Positions 1 to 12,539 of a stretch of DNA of 64,000 nucleotides are shown here, piece after piece. Origin of the DNA: Kitagawia praeruptora (Eukaryota > Streptophyta > Magnoliopsida > Apiales > Apiaceae); contig CM075345.1 in assembly GCA_037693485.1 (NCBI GenBank), positions 84,898,001-84,962,000 of the forward strand. Reading direction: 5' to 3'. The number at the start of each line of letters is the position of its first letter. Position 1 is the stretch's first letter. A program made the translations under genes and the position numbers. The notes beneath the pieces were generated by a model. It was not told the origin of the DNA. It searched no databases and saw only the letters and a program-made list of their open reading frames with translations.

Positions 1-1797
1 ACTGAATTACACGTCTTCTGTTGAAACGCTTCTGAAATTTCATGGTTCACTGTCTTCCTCTTCTTATCATCTTGTTCCATCTTGGTCGACTTTAATCTAC
101 TCTTAATAATCACGACTCTTAAAATTGAGTTCACACCAGTCATTAACTCCAACACGATCATCTTACTTCTTATTCAAATTTCATTTCATTCTAATAGTTC
201 TTACAAACAAATCTTTCCTGCTTCATTCTGCTTTACTCAAACTATCCGTCCTGGGTTCAAAATCTTTTATCTAACAACGGGTTTCAAAATATTTAGAATC
301 TTATAATATTCCATTTACTACCTCCAAAATTAGACAGGTGTCCAAGACAATCTTTCATTAACACTAACACTAACTGTCACCTACCAAACATCTTCATCAT
401 CATTCTCTTTTCAATCTTTAACAAATCCTCGATCTTGTACCCTTGATACATGCTCCTTTCTTTGCTCAATTTTCATTAATCTTGAATCTTGTACATGTTG
501 TCTCAATCCAATAATTAATCCAATTTGATACTTAATCTCTGTTTTAACATCAACTTCTCAATCTTGCTTAATCAATTCTTCGTCAACTTAATCGCAGCTT
601 TGACCACTTAGGATGTCGTCGCGTCTATCTTCGCGGCTTTTCATCATTGGTAGTCTAAAATAATCAGGGTTTTTGATAAAGGAAATCAAAAGTATGAATA
701 GGTATCAGGTATGAATGTATACTGAATTTTGTTTAATAAAATGTTTTGTGAAAGGATTTAACCGAGAGATCAATATGATCTTTGAACTGTTATCAGGTTG
801 TATTTGTCACTTAGGTCAACCGCCCTTGTACAAAAGATGGCCAGTCTTTAGTACTTTCATGACAAACACAATCGGTGGCGTCCCACCAGACTTCTATCAC
901 AAAGATAAAATGTCCCTGAATTCCCTATATATATAGGTTGTTCATCTCAGTTTGAATAATGAAAATTAAATATTCAGGGAGAAAATGAAAAGAGTTCAAG
1001 AGTCTCAAAATTTTCAAGTATAGAGTTGGATCAAGTGTCCTTGAAAAATAAGGATATTTCGGAAAGAATAGGATTGAATTCAAGTGAATCTACTATAGAA
1101 ACTCATCAGCAATGGAAGTATAGTCGATTAAACACACGTTCAAGAAATTCATAATTATTCATAATCTCACTCTTGTCGGCTAAGCATTAATATACCTAGC
1201 TACCAAACCGGCCTGACAATAATGAGTTGAATAACTACGAAGATCTCTATTCATTCTCGATTTTAACCGTCACTACGCAACAAATGCTTCAGCGACAATA
1301 TAAACCATGAATTCGTTTAGAACAATTCAGAGCAAGAACAAAAATCAATTCAACTGCCCAAATGGGGAATCAATTAAGAATTCAACCGAGATCAACGGCT
1401 AGTAGCGTGCAGCTATGCCCACACTTCCAACTCATGCCAACAATCGCTTCCCACATCTTATTTCTAGTCTTCTCGTATTCTCTTTATAATGTTCACATCG
1501 TATCTAAAGTCGTAGAAATATTCTAGAAGGTACGCAAAAGTCTCCAGATAATGTCCTCCAAACTAGTAGCTTCAACTACTCACTTAGCCCAGGCGGCTCT
1601 GGATTATCTGTCTCCCTCATAACCAAATCTTCGAACGAATCAAACTCCTACTCGTGCGATATATCGAAAGACAGTACAAAGTAGCAATATTCGTCACAAT
1701 AACCTATGGCGAACCTTATCCTAAATCATTCTACCTAACGTCCGTCTCACACACGTATACCAACCCATCCTAACCTGTTTCAGTGACAATAACCTGT
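1..1797 (-). other. G1 internal region, non-coding as visible
   Basis: The leader and internal DNA of G1 has no ORF above about 80 codons that looks real. It is collinear with the G2 interior from 21808 onward, for example around 1700-1740, 1560-1600 and 760-990. The part at about 760-975 belongs to a conserved module also present in G2 and G4. Confidence 0.6.
760..975 (-). other. Conserved non-coding module, G1 copy
   Basis: On the minus strand this block contains GATGAACAACC, GTCTGGTGGGACGCCAC, TTTGTCATGAAAGTACT, GGTTGACCTAAGTGACAAAT and GATCATATTGATCTCTC, in this order. The same words recur in the same order at 22490-22690 (G2), and a more diverged copy is at 55660-55850 (G4). It has no conserved reading frame. 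Confidence 0.65.
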
Positions 1798-1810
1798 AGC
1801 TCTGATACCA
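1798..1810 (-). other. G1 primer binding site (tRNA-iMet type)
   Basis: The minus strand reads TGGTATCAGAGCT, the standard plant retrotransposon PBS complementary to the 3' end of initiator tRNA-Met. It lies two bases from the LTR end. Confidence 0.85.
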
Positions 1811-1812
1811 AC

Positions 1813-4800
1813 TGTGACATTCCAAAAATCCGGGGTACAGATATGGGACCACGAACCACAACCAACTCAACATAAACCTGGACATAAGCCAAATATAAAT
1901 AATACAACACCCCTGATCCAAGACCGCATACAGGTTAAGGTATGAAACAACTATCAAATTACATTATTACAATCCAGCCTCAGAATAAAATTCTTATACA
2001 ATCTTATAACAAACCAAGTCCACTGTCAAACTAGTTTACCAACCTTGACAAATTCCGAAACCACTACCCGACGAAATCAACAACTCGAACGTCACCTCTC
2101 GCTGCTGGAACAATAATACCAACTGACCACAAGGTCCACTAATCTTCTCTATTAACTGGGGAAAATAAACAACAAAGCAAGAGTGAGCCAACAATGCTCA
2201 GCAAGCGTAAACAGCGATAGCAATATTAAGAAAATATAGATTCTGATCAACAAGATTAATCATCATATGCTGCAAGAGAAAGCAGTAGAAGAAATTAAAT
2301 ATCGACACAAAGACGAGCCAACCATGCTCCGCTAGAATAAATTGTATCAACAATGAGATCTGATCAAGTTCTGATAAGCAAAGATATTTGTCACAAGATT
2401 CAGAGGAATCAGGCTTAAAAGCAACCCAATCTTAATGTATAGATTAAAATTGGATTTTTATGTATATAAAAAATAATAATAAGGTTAGGCTGCTGATCAG
2501 TCACGCACTAACCCCGGACAAATGCACACAGCAATGTCCTATTAATGGATCCACGGCACACATTGGCCTTATTAACTTCCGACCACGAATCTGGTCCGAC
2601 CCTTACGGTCCACACTTTAAAAACATTCCAATTCTATACCAAACGTTCTAGGTGTCGGAACAATCGACAACCTTTGCCAACCAAATAACTGGAAAACTCA
2701 CGTTCCATAACAGCAACTCATAATCCAAGAATTAATGAAGAATTCAAGACCAACAGGTGTCGACGAGTTCGACACAACAATTGGGTAATAAATACAGAAT
2801 AACAATCTCAAAAGGTATCGACAAGTTCGATACAAATTTTTAGGGGTAAATGAATAAGCAATAACAACAACAGGTATCGACAAGTTCGACGGATTACAGG
2901 GTGATAACCAAATAATCAAGATCTTTAATAAATATCATCGAGTTTGATAATAAATAGAGTGGAGAATATAAAAACAATAATTCGAATACGTATCGACAAG
3001 ATAGATATGAGTAATTGGGGTCATAACATCATTAACGGAATCGAAGAAAGAATTTTACTGGCAACATGATTAACCACAACTGAGAATATACGATAAAATG
3101 AGGATATAGTCAAGTGCTAAATATTTAATAAAATTTCCCAACACATTGTAACGTTTGGACTAAATTAAGTAAGTTTAATGATTCGAAATGAACATTTGTA
3201 AATTAATACTAGAATTATTAATTGTAAATGAGTTTGAAGAAAACATCCCCTAAAAAGGGTCCATCAGGTAAAAATATGTTAAAATCAAAAGATTTTTATA
3301 AAAAATTAAAATCTTGGATTTCCTCTGTTTAGAAAGTTTCTTAAATACTTTCGAAGAAAATAAAAGAAATGGCACTCTACTGAGGAATCCATCAACATAC
3401 CACAATTTAAAATATCTTTTGAGGAAAAAGGGTATTTGTAAGATCATTTAAAAATTTGCACTTGAACTATAGGTGGAAATATAAATATTTGCACGTCAAT
3501 TGAAGAAGGACGTCACTTTGTAAACATAATTTGACCGACACATTTGGTAAATAAATAGAACAGAATTGCATCACTTGAACAATAAGTGAGGAGCGATAAC
3601 ACTTGCCTCGATACACGAAGTTCTCGATCATACAATATCGATCCGTGACTCAACTTCTCATCAATCTCTACTTCTCTTCACGTTGACCCTTTACTCGGCC
3701 CTACTTCCATCTTTCCTTCCTAATTCGCCAATTCATGTCAATACACTCGACGGCTTCGATAACTATCTTCATGCTCAAAATTCCATTTACTCGTGCACTG
3801 TTTTTGGGCGGGTCTCCGACTCGCACCTATACCAAGGTAAAGTACTACTTTAGTGCCAAAACCAACCAAAACCTTATTGTCAATCTAATATACCCATACG
3901 CGTCCTATAACGCTTTATAACTACAACACATATAGCACATAGCATATATTGATCACATAAGCACCTAACATGTATATCATACCGACTTACAAATAATTCT
4001 CATCAAATTACTATAAGAATTATGAAATAATTTCTAACGAAAATTGGACAGTACAGTTACACTACCAGTCGGAACACAGCCGACAAACAATCAACAATTA
4101 CTAAATTCGAAACATATTTACAACCCATTCAAGAAATAAACCACTCTAATTACAATCTTTCTGAAACCGAACCATCTTTTGTATTAATCTAACTACACTA
4201 ACCAAATACATATTTCCATTTCAACCTTCAATATTAGTAGCTCTATATACATACACAATACTTATGAAATCGATTATCACAATTTATAACCATTTGCGAC
4301 CATACTCATTTTCCCCAACAAATTCATATAATACAAGAATTGGACTCGTATTAATACAGAACTGTATTAGCAACAACATCACTGAACAAGCATTCAAAAC
4401 CCAACTTCAAATTATTAATTAATTCGACCGAATAAAAAGTCGCACAAGAATTCAATTAGCAACAAATTTAACAACATACAGTCATCAAGAAGCAACTAAT
4501 CAGTGTTTCCACAACTCAAACACCCAATTCGCACATAAAGCATCAAACTCGAGCAAATGACTCAAGAATTCAAAACCCCCAACTTTCATCTCACCCATTC
4601 GACGGTACCTACTCGCACCAGATACACACATCATAAATACACGCGGTAGACCAGTTGAATCATACAATCACTGAATCATACAATCACCTGCATCAACCAG
4701 CTGAACCAATCACACGGAACCTTCAATTTCCCAGCATTCCAACTCGATCCACCCACACACATCATAACACGCACCCATCGCTGCTAAACACATACACACG

Positions 4801-6161
4801 CACACTATACGACACCACAAACAGCCTAGGTACAATTAGTAACAAGAACAGGGGAGAGGATGATCCATTCGGGTTTTCAGATGAACCACCAAGTACCCAT
4901 ACACGATTACACACCCATACTTGACAATTCACCTCCCTGCATACCCATTTCTGCTCCCACAACACACACACATCCGTGCCCAGTTGTACACACTCGCGCG
5001 TCTCTATTGAACCACCCAACCACCACATTTCTTCCTCCCCTGTTCCTCCTAACATCACCACACGACATCACCCTCCTCCCTAACGCTTCAATCACTACGC
5101 CCATGTACAAAAGAACACCAGTCACCAGTTTCTCGCACACAACGCCTACGCCCATCATATGTTAACACAACCTCAGCCTCTCTTTCCTTCCTCCTCTTCT
5201 CCCTTGCTCTAATCCACCACCACAAACCCATTATACTTGCCAAATCCTTCGATTATTACACTGAACACACCCACCCTTCACAAAGACGCACACACACCCT
5301 AGATACATACATCAACACGGCGTATACATATACGCGACACACACACACACACAACGTAATTATAGACACCCACTGCAACAGACACAGCAACTCAGCATAC
5401 ACAAGGAAGGAAGGGGAAGAGATATCATGGGGAAGAGAGATTTCGCGAGGGAGGAGAGTTTGAGAGATTCAAGGGAGAGAGATGGGAGAGAAATGTAGAT
5501 AGATTAAGGGAGAGCTCAAGAGAGTTCTAGAGAGACCGAGTAAATTAGATACAGGGGTGGGATTTGGGAATTTTAGGGATTTAAAAGTAATGGGGCATTT
5601 TGAAATTTTTATTAACAAATTTTCTAACTAAAACAATTTAAAATTACCGGGTAAAATAGAAAATAAATAGGTATTATTTGAGAAAAATCTCAACATCATT
5701 TTGAAAATGTAGAAAATGAAATTATCTATCTCCCCATATTTTTAAAATAATTTTAGGATCAAAAATGAATTAAATATGATTTTTACAAGTTTTGATGCTT
5801 TAAATGCAATATAACTCGTAAAATCAATTTAAAATACTAAAACACCCAAAATAATTCTCCCGATAATTTTTAAAACTAATAAATATCATAACGATAATAA
5901 CACAAGAGATTTCGGGATTTATAACTGCTCCGATGATTTTATAAAATTCTCAGAAGATCAATAATGCATGATTTAAATACATTTTAATCATCAAAATACA
6001 AATAAAAATTCACGAACTTACACGACACACATAAATCATCATATAAACACATGAACACAATATCACATATACTGAACTTCTTAAAAATATTCACATCATA
6101 TAATTCACATTTAATATTAAATAAGAATTTTTTTTTAATACGCGATTTTCTAGTCGTTATA
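1813..6161 (-). repeat. G1 5' LTR (about 4.35 kb)
   Basis: In element orientation the LTR begins TATAACGACT at 6161 and ends GTCACA at 1813, two bases before the PBS. The start is supported by similarity of roughly 6161-5900 (minus strand) to 24168-24421, the start of G2's 3' LTR. The first two bases read TA, not the usual TG, and the same is true of G2. The interior is AT-rich with a CA/GA-rich block at 4640-5560. No coding sequence is supported: the short ORFs in the CA-rich block are low-complexity and open on both strands. Confidence 0.75.
4640..5560. repeat. CA-rich and GA-rich low-complexity block in the G1 LTR
   Basis: From 4640 to about 5400 the plus strand is dominated by CACA/ACCA words, including a (CA)n run near 5338-5353. 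From about 5401 to 5560 it is a GA-rich purine tract. In element sense this is a pyrimidine tract followed by a TG-rich stretch. The overlapping ORFs here, open on both strands, are compositional artefacts. Confidence 0.7.
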
Positions 6162-7538
6162 ATCGGGGCCAGGACTTTTGTTCTTCGCCATTCCTTTCAT
6201 AGTTTTGTAGATGTCAGCAGTACTAAAGCTTGCATTCAAGATGCTTTTGTGATTCTCTGACAAGCAATTAAACCTCAAATCAGTAGGGAAATCCTCTACT
6301 TCCTTTGCAGTACCCAGCATGGATTTGTAGAAATTAACTGCAATGGTTGACACAGCACGATGACCAAATTGCTCTGTACCTTCCTCATCTTCAAGACAAG
6401 TTATTTTGTTGGAATTCCAGCGATTCTTGCAAGAATTATGGAAAAAATGATTGTTGTTATCACCATTCTTCAACCAACAGACACGAGACTTTTGCTTTAG
6501 TAAAGTTTCCTCCTTCGACAAGGCAATGACAAGAGCAGCACTAAGTTGAGCTTCCTCAGCAAACTGAGTTTGAGATGGGTTAGCTGGCATGTTAGTTTGA
6601 AAGGCTGATAAAGCAGAGCAAGCTAGTTCCACTTGTTCATGAAGGTTACCTCCCGTAATGTTAAGAGCTTTGAGAGCTAGTTTAACTTTTTTGAGCTTGG
6701 AAGTTAGGACATACCATGGATCCCCACTAAGTTCATAATTCCAAACAGTCCTGACAGTAGGAAGAAACTCCTCATTATCGATTATATGCTGAAATATTTG
6801 AAAGGGCCTGAAAATTCTTTCCTGAGTAGTTCCTAAACGAACAGCTGCTGGGTTGTGATCAGAAATGCCCCTTGGCAGAAACATAGCTTCAGCTAAATCA
6901 AACTTGTCTAGCCAGGCCTCGTTGACCATAACACGATCAAGCTTACGCAAAGTTGGGCTAGAAAGATTGCAGTCCCACCATGTAAAATGAGGGCCTGTAA
7001 ACCTGAAGTCAGTGATTCCTAGTGATGCCACACAATCACGAAATTCAATCATACTTATAAGCTTTCGAGGAATCCTACCATTAGTGTCTTCTGCATCGAG
7101 AATAATGTTGTAATCACCCAATATACACCAAGGCTTGTCCGACACAAAGTGAGTCTGGATGCTAGATAAATCACTCCATAAAGGCCTGCGCTCCATATAT
7201 GTGTTAAAAGCATAAACAATAGTCACAATACAAGCATCCGTATGATCCAAGTGAGAGACCATACAAGTAATATGTTGAGCAGACTTGCTTAGAACAGTAA
7301 CATGCCAAAAAGAAGGATCCCAACCAAGCCAGATACGGCAATTTTCGTGGTGCTCATAATTAAAAACCCAATCAAACCGTTGGGATATAGTTGAAGAAGT
7401 AACCAAAGCATTTTCCTGTTTGACATGCGTTTCAAGGAGAGCACAAAAATTAATTTTATTATAGCTCAAAAAATCCTTTACGTAGGCCTTCTTATTTTTT
7501 AGGCCTCGTATATTGTAGGAACAAAAATCAATCAACAT
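6162..7538 (-). pseudogene. LINE L-a ORF2, endonuclease complete, reverse transcriptase truncated
   Basis: The start is at 7538 (MLIDFCSYNIRGL). The first 230 or so residues form an APE-type endonuclease with its usual motifs: N in SYNIRG, E in LLETH, GDYN, and the closing SDHNP. After a linker (RVCWLKNGDNNNHFFH, typical of plant L1 ORF2) the RT domain begins, but it stops after KNKSPGPD at 6162, before the catalytic aspartates. The last few codons before the stop come from the G1 LTR. A full plant L1 ORF2 is about 1,200-1,300 residues, so roughly two thirds is missing. The 11-bp gap from ORF1 is consistent with the usual bicistronic L1 layout. Confidence 0.9.
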
Positions 7539-7546
7539 AAGAGAAA

Positions 7547-9536
7547 TTAGGTTGATTGAGGGGATTGTCTCCCCTTACTTCTTTTTAACTTCTTCAATTG
7601 AGATCTGGACAGTGGTTTTTGTAAGCTCGGATTTGCCGCCCGATGTTTACCTTCTATCTCGTCTACTTTACGCAGATTCTTGAAGTTTTGTACAGGGCTA
7701 GGAGAATCATCGGAAGAAGGCGAAGGAGCAACACCCCTTTTCCTGTTAACAGTTTGCCATCCTTCATCCTGTGTATCAACAGACTTAGTGTGCTTTGTCA
7801 CTGGGGTATGCAGTGCTTCGACATGCTCTGCATTATTTCCTACATGACTTTTGCTAGTTTCCTGCTCTTCATCCATCTTAACCTCTGTATTATTTTCAGG
7901 TTCCCCTCCTTCCTGCTTTCCTTCCTGCTTTTCTTTCCTAACCCACTTTTTGGTAGCATTGGGACAGGCCCCAACAAGGTGACCAATAGTGCTGTAAGCT
8001 TTACAGATCAAGGGCTTGTTTGGGTACGAAACAATGACCTCCTCTATCTTTTTCTCCTTAGTATTAGCAAAAAAAAAAAACAGGGTCAATAATCTTAACT
8101 GGGATAGTATTAGGCAGGTCCTTGCCCACCTTGTACTGAACACAAATCTTAGCATAAGGAAGAACCTCCAACTCCGAAGTTAACTCATCCGCAAATAGAG
8201 GTCGTCCAACAGCACTAGCTAGAGTGCTCATCCTTTCTTGTGTCCAATAACAATCTGGAATTTGTTCAAATTTCACCCAAAGTGGTATTGTTTTTATCGA
8301 ATCGACAGGAGTACCCCATGCATGTACCAACATTGGCCTATTTAAGACATACCAGGTGCCCCTAGAAAGGGCGATATTCATAGCTTGCTCATCAACAAAC
8401 TTGAAGAAAAATGTACGACTATCCTTTTGCCCTATGTGTTGAAGCCCTTTTCCATCCCAGTTGTTGTGTGCAAATTCACAGACTTTGTTGAAAGAGACAG
8501 TCCCTTTGGTGAAGCTGCCTACAATGGTGGTTCTATACTTTTCATTGCCTTTAAGTAAAACATCATCCGGTGGTGACACCACAGTAGTACCCTTCGGCAA
8601 CGGGATGTAGGTAAAGGTAACCTGCCTACTGCTCTTGGTTTTTTCTTTGACAACCTGTGACCAGGTCTTTCCTTCTCCCGCATTCTTCTTCAGCTCACTC
8701 TCAGAAGGTTTAGCGTTCGAGTCTGGCAGATTAGAAGACACTTTGTCTACACCAGCAGTCTTTCCTTGCATATGTTCGTCATTAAGCTTCTCTTTCCCTT
8801 GCGAATATTTCACTCCCGAAGCGCCAACACTGCTCTTGCCCTTGTCAACCCCCAGAGTACTACCTTGGGTTTTTCTTTCAGGTTTATTATCAAACACCTT
8901 GGGGTCACTATGATTTGGTGGAACTTTAGTACCATCGCCCCCTCCATTTGGGTTTCCTTTGAATATGGGCAATCCAAACTCGTCTCTTCCTACAATAAAA
9001 TCCGTAGATCTGGGAAGTCCCGCATTAAAATCATCCTTAGCTTGAATTTTTCTTTTTTCAAACTCTGCCAAAGTCAGCCCATTCACCTCCATGAATCTTT
9101 TCATCTCTATGATTTCAATCCTTGCCGCTGCTAATTCTTTCCTTTCTTCCTTGCTAATATCAAAAGCAGCTTTAATAGCTGGATTTGCAGAGAAGTTTTT
9201 TGACATGTACTCCTTCTCACTCTTTGAGTCCTCCTCCTCCTCAAAGCTAACTATTTCTTCCACATCTATCTTTTCCATAGAGATACCACCAGATGAGCTA
9301 GGTAGTACAGACTCCATCTCATCCTCCGTTCTTGCAAAAGTAAAGTCATCCTGGACTGGATCTGTAGCTAGATGAGAAATCCCCTCTTGTTCAATGTTGT
9401 CATCGCGCGAAATTTCCACCGAGCTTGACACAAGAAAGGGGGCACTTTGCCTACAGTGTAAGCCAAACTCCAAAGCTGAGCCCTCCTGGTCCACCGGAAC
9501 TCCATCAGAATCCACATTTGAATCTTGACTACCCAT
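7547..9536 (-). pseudogene. LINE L-a ORF1 (nucleic-acid-binding protein), frameshifted
   Basis: ORF1 starts at 9536 (MGSQDSNVDSDG). The first 490 codons run to 8064 with an acidic, low-complexity N-terminal half. A region at about residues 300-480 resembles the domain that precedes the zinc knuckle in plant L1 ORF1 proteins (DUF4283-like, with SRGTWYVLNRPMLVHAW and LWVKFEQIPDCYWT). The frame is lost in a 12-base homopolymer at 8070-8081 and continues in another frame to 7547. That part contains the remnant knuckle CKAYSTIGHLVGAC, where the second cysteine of the CCHC appears replaced by tyrosine, followed by a basic KKLKRSKGR tail. The protein would bind element RNA with ORF2p. The frameshift and the lost cysteine suggest this copy is inactive, though homopolymer length could also be a sequencing error. 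Confidence 0.8.
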
Positions 9537-10632
9537 AGTAAAATAACGTATAAATAAGAAATATAGTGTTTAGGTTAGGGGGAAGGAGAGAAAGAGGATT
9601 AAATGAAGGGAATATAGACTTTAATGGTGGAGAAAGTGTGTAAGAGAATAGATCTGAACTACAATAAATGGCGGCTAACTAGGGTTTTTAGTGAGAAGGA
9701 AGAGCTTCTCTCTCTAAGACTCTCATTTCTTCTTTATATCTGATACTGAAATGCTTAGTAAGAGAATGTTGTACTGGATTTCCTGTCATAGCAATAGCAC
9801 TTTGGTTATCACAATAAATAGGTATTTTTGAATATGACAAACCATAGTCCATTAGCTGATTTCTCATCCACATGATCTGAGCACAACAGCTTCCTGCAGC
9901 AATGTACTCAGATTTTGCAGTTGATGTAGAGATAGACTTTTGCTTTATACTAAACCAAGAAACAAGTCTTCCTCCAAGAAACTGACAACTGCCTGAAGTG
10001 CTTTTTCTGTCTATTTTACAGCCTGCAAAATCAGCATCTGAGTAACCACATAAATTAAAATCAGATTCCCTAGCATACCAAAGGCCAAGAGATGGTGTGC
10101 CTTTTAAGTATCTGAAAATCCTTTTGATAGCTATAAGATGTGGTTCTCTGGGTTCTGCCTGAAATCTTGCACATAGACAAGTTGCATACATGATATCTGG
10201 TCTACTAGGAGTTAGATACAATAGTGAGCCAATCATACCTCTGTAATTTGTTACATCTACCTCAGTACCTTGATTTGGATCAAGCTTGGTAGCTGTGGCT
10301 ATGGGAGTTGATGCAGTAGAGCTGTCTTGCATGTTAAACTTTTTCAAGAGATTCTTTGTGTATTTTGACTGATTGATAAAAATCCCATCATCAGTCTGTT
10401 TAACTTGTAGACCTAAGAAATAGCTCATCTCTCACATCATGCTCATTTGATATCTAGACTGCATTAGCTTTGAAAACTTCTCACATAATTTAGAGTTAGT
10501 TGACCTAAAAATGATATCATCAACATAAATTTGAACTAACAGCAAATCCTTACCAAGATTCAAATAAAACAAAGTTTTATCAATTGTACCTCTTTTGAAT
10601 CCACTTTCCAGTAAGAATTGAGCCAATGTCTC

Positions 10633-12539
10633 TTTTTTTTTTTGCTAATTAAAAATTTATACCAAAAGGAACAACATGATACAAATCTAAGGGCATACCC
10701 CGCGAAATCAACATCCGAATAAACTACACAACATTAAGTCATAATAGAGTCTACATAGCAAACTAGACTAATCATAAGTTAAAAAACTATGCCGAGAGTA
10801 AGGTTCTTCATGACCAAACATGGTCCACTATGACAATTATCCCAAGCACCCATGGCTATAGCTTCCTTGTTCTGACCCTCCTGCCTCGCATCAACACCCT
10901 TAGGCACCCATCCAGCAGCTGTCCACAAATGGAGCCTGCTCTTCTGGCATAAACAAATTGAGACCAACAGAAGTTGCATGATTGACATCTCAATCATCCT
11001 GTGCCAGCCCCCAACAGCAGTAGTAGCAATCAAAACAGTGCCATCATCCTCGATCAAATCGACAATCTTCCCTACCTCCGGGTAGCAATCCCTGTTCTTC
11101 CCCATAATATCACATTCTTTAAGAAGACCTTCCTGTAAGCACACAGCAACATACCCTGTTTGCTCCATCTGAATAAGACCATCCAGACTAACCCAAGCCT
11201 TACAGGCGCTAAAGTTCACTTTAGTATCAGCACTAAAGTTCTTCCTCCTCGTACTCGAATCATCAGAACAAGGCCGGAGTTCCGTAACCCGCTCCTCACC
11301 AGGCCGGTGTTCATTAACAATCTTCTTACCAACATCACTCACTTGTTCAGAAATAAAATCAACCCTAAAGGAGGGCTCATCTTCAATCAACTGCAGATAG
11401 CAGGAGCTGCGTGATCTAGAAGCAATCCCAGATATGGGAATGAAAACACCCTCCCGCTTCCATCCAGATCCCTCATTGCCAACATCGTTAGAAACCCTAA
11501 TGGTGGGCTCTACCGAATTCACCATATGAGAATTAACCAAATTCACCAAAGAAGAATTAACATCCAAATCACTATCATTATCTTTAAGATCCGAAGAATC
11601 GGACATCTCTATAGGTTGAACCCTAATAATAGTATCCATAATACTAAAAGTAACCTTCTTCTTAGAAAAGAAGGACTTACCTTCAGTCAACTGCAGATTG
11701 CAAGATTTGCGAGTTCTAGAAGCAATCTCAGATATGGGCAAGGAGACACCCTCCCGCTTCCTCAAACCATCCTTCGAACCAGTGACGCCATAATCGACAC
11801 ACCCTGACTCAACCAGTTCTGAACCCGGAACAAACACCTTATGTTCATCTCTGTGCTGAAACTCATTCTTTGCATCAACAGCCTTCACTCGATCCTCAAA
11901 GGTTTCCCTCTCAACATTTAACCCATAGGACTGCTAGCCCATCATGGGAACAAAGCCACCAGAAATGGTAAGCTCAACCCGAGTGATTTCTTCATTCATA
12001 ACCCCCTCACTAGTACCCTTCAAATCCAGAAGGGATGGAGGAGGAAGAGCACAAACCGCCCCATCTGAATCATACGAAGACTTATCAAACCCAGATCTTG
12101 GGATTTCTGTCTCCAAAACCACCGTAAAAGTTACCCTTTTCTAACTCACAGCCCCAGCAACTGGAGATTCTTGCTTCCCCTCAACTGAACGGAGAGGAAT
12201 CTCTGTCACCAGGTTCTCCGAAAAGGAAACCGTCTTCCCCACAGCAGTTACCACTGAGTGGGCGACCTGAGAACACGCACGAAACCGAGAATCTGTGAAA
12301 GGAATCATCGATTCAAGATTTTCCGAAAAGGAAACCCTTTTTGGAACCATAATCAAACTAAGAGAAAAGAAATATGGTGTATAGGTGGGGGATAAGAGAG
12401 AGGAGATGGATTTAGGAAGGGAAATTATAGATCTGATGAAGAAAATGATTAGATTAAGCTGAAAATAAGTGGCGGCTGCAAAGGTTTCTAGAGAGAAGGA
12501 GGAGTTTCTCTCTCTAGACTCTCATTTTTTGGCTTGCTT
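10633..12539 (-). mobile_element. L-c, LINE-derived non-autonomous insertion in S1 RT
   Basis: A 1,907-bp insertion flanked by a perfect 15-bp duplication, TTGAGCCAATGTCTC (10618-10632 and 12540-12554). It has an 11-base A-tail (minus strand) and the tail word TTAATTAGC before it, as in L-b. Its 5' head matches L-a and L-d. The long duplication and A-tail show target-primed reverse transcription, and having both ends shows it is full length. Its interior does not encode LINE endonuclease or RT, so it must have been mobilised in trans. Confidence 0.85.
10779..12356 (-). pseudogene. L-c internal ORF remnants of unknown function
   Basis: Three consecutive minus-strand open stretches lie here (12356-12141, 12122-11934, 11888-10779); the last is 369 codons. 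They contain degenerate repeats: KRVSFSENLESMIPF and KTVSFSENLVTEIPL in the first, and PISEIASRTRKSCNLQL and PISGIASRSRSSCYLQL in the last. This suggests internal duplication of an ORF1-like segment. I recognise no catalytic domain. The last stretch ends 146 bp from the A-tail. It could be a diverged LINE ORF1 or host sequence carried by the LINE; I cannot decide. Confidence 0.45.

Larger units (their letters stand above)
1..6161 (-). mobile_element. Gypsy element G1, partial (5' LTR plus start of internal region)
   Basis: A Ty3/gypsy-type LTR element reads on the minus strand and runs off the left edge. Visible in element order are a complete 5' LTR (6161 down to 1813), a tRNA-Met primer binding site (1810-1798) and about 1.8 kb of internal DNA without long ORFs. 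It abuts LINE L-a at 6161/6162, inside the LINE's RT coding region, so G1 inserted into that LINE. Its first internal kilobase is collinear with 21808-22900 of G2 on the opposite strand, so G1 and G2 are related. Assignment to Ty3/gypsy rests on this relationship and on the PBS; no pol domain is visible here. Confidence 0.8.
6162..9729 (-). mobile_element. LINE L-a (L1-type), 3' end cut off by G1
   Basis: A minus-strand non-LTR retrotransposon with 5' UTR, ORF1 and the first part of ORF2. Its 5' head (AATGAGAGTCT, a CTCTCT-rich stretch, then AGCCGCCA) is shared with L-c (5' end near 12526) and L-d (39631), which fixes the 5' end at about 9729. It interrupts the RNase H coding region of Sirevirus S1. 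It stops at 6162 inside RT, just after a KSPGPD motif, where the G1 LTR starts. The rest of RT and the tail should lie beyond G1, outside the window. Confidence 0.85.

Noticed and set aside
4655..5165. Overlapping ORFs of 80-100 codons on both strands in the G1 LTR
   Set aside because: They are a by-product of CA/ACC-rich low-complexity DNA, with Thr/His/Pro runs on one strand and Gly/Val on the other, and lie in an LTR.
8064..8100. Programmed frameshift in LINE ORF1
   Set aside because: The frame change is at a 12-base homopolymer, where mutation or sequencing error is more likely, and the downstream zinc knuckle is also damaged.
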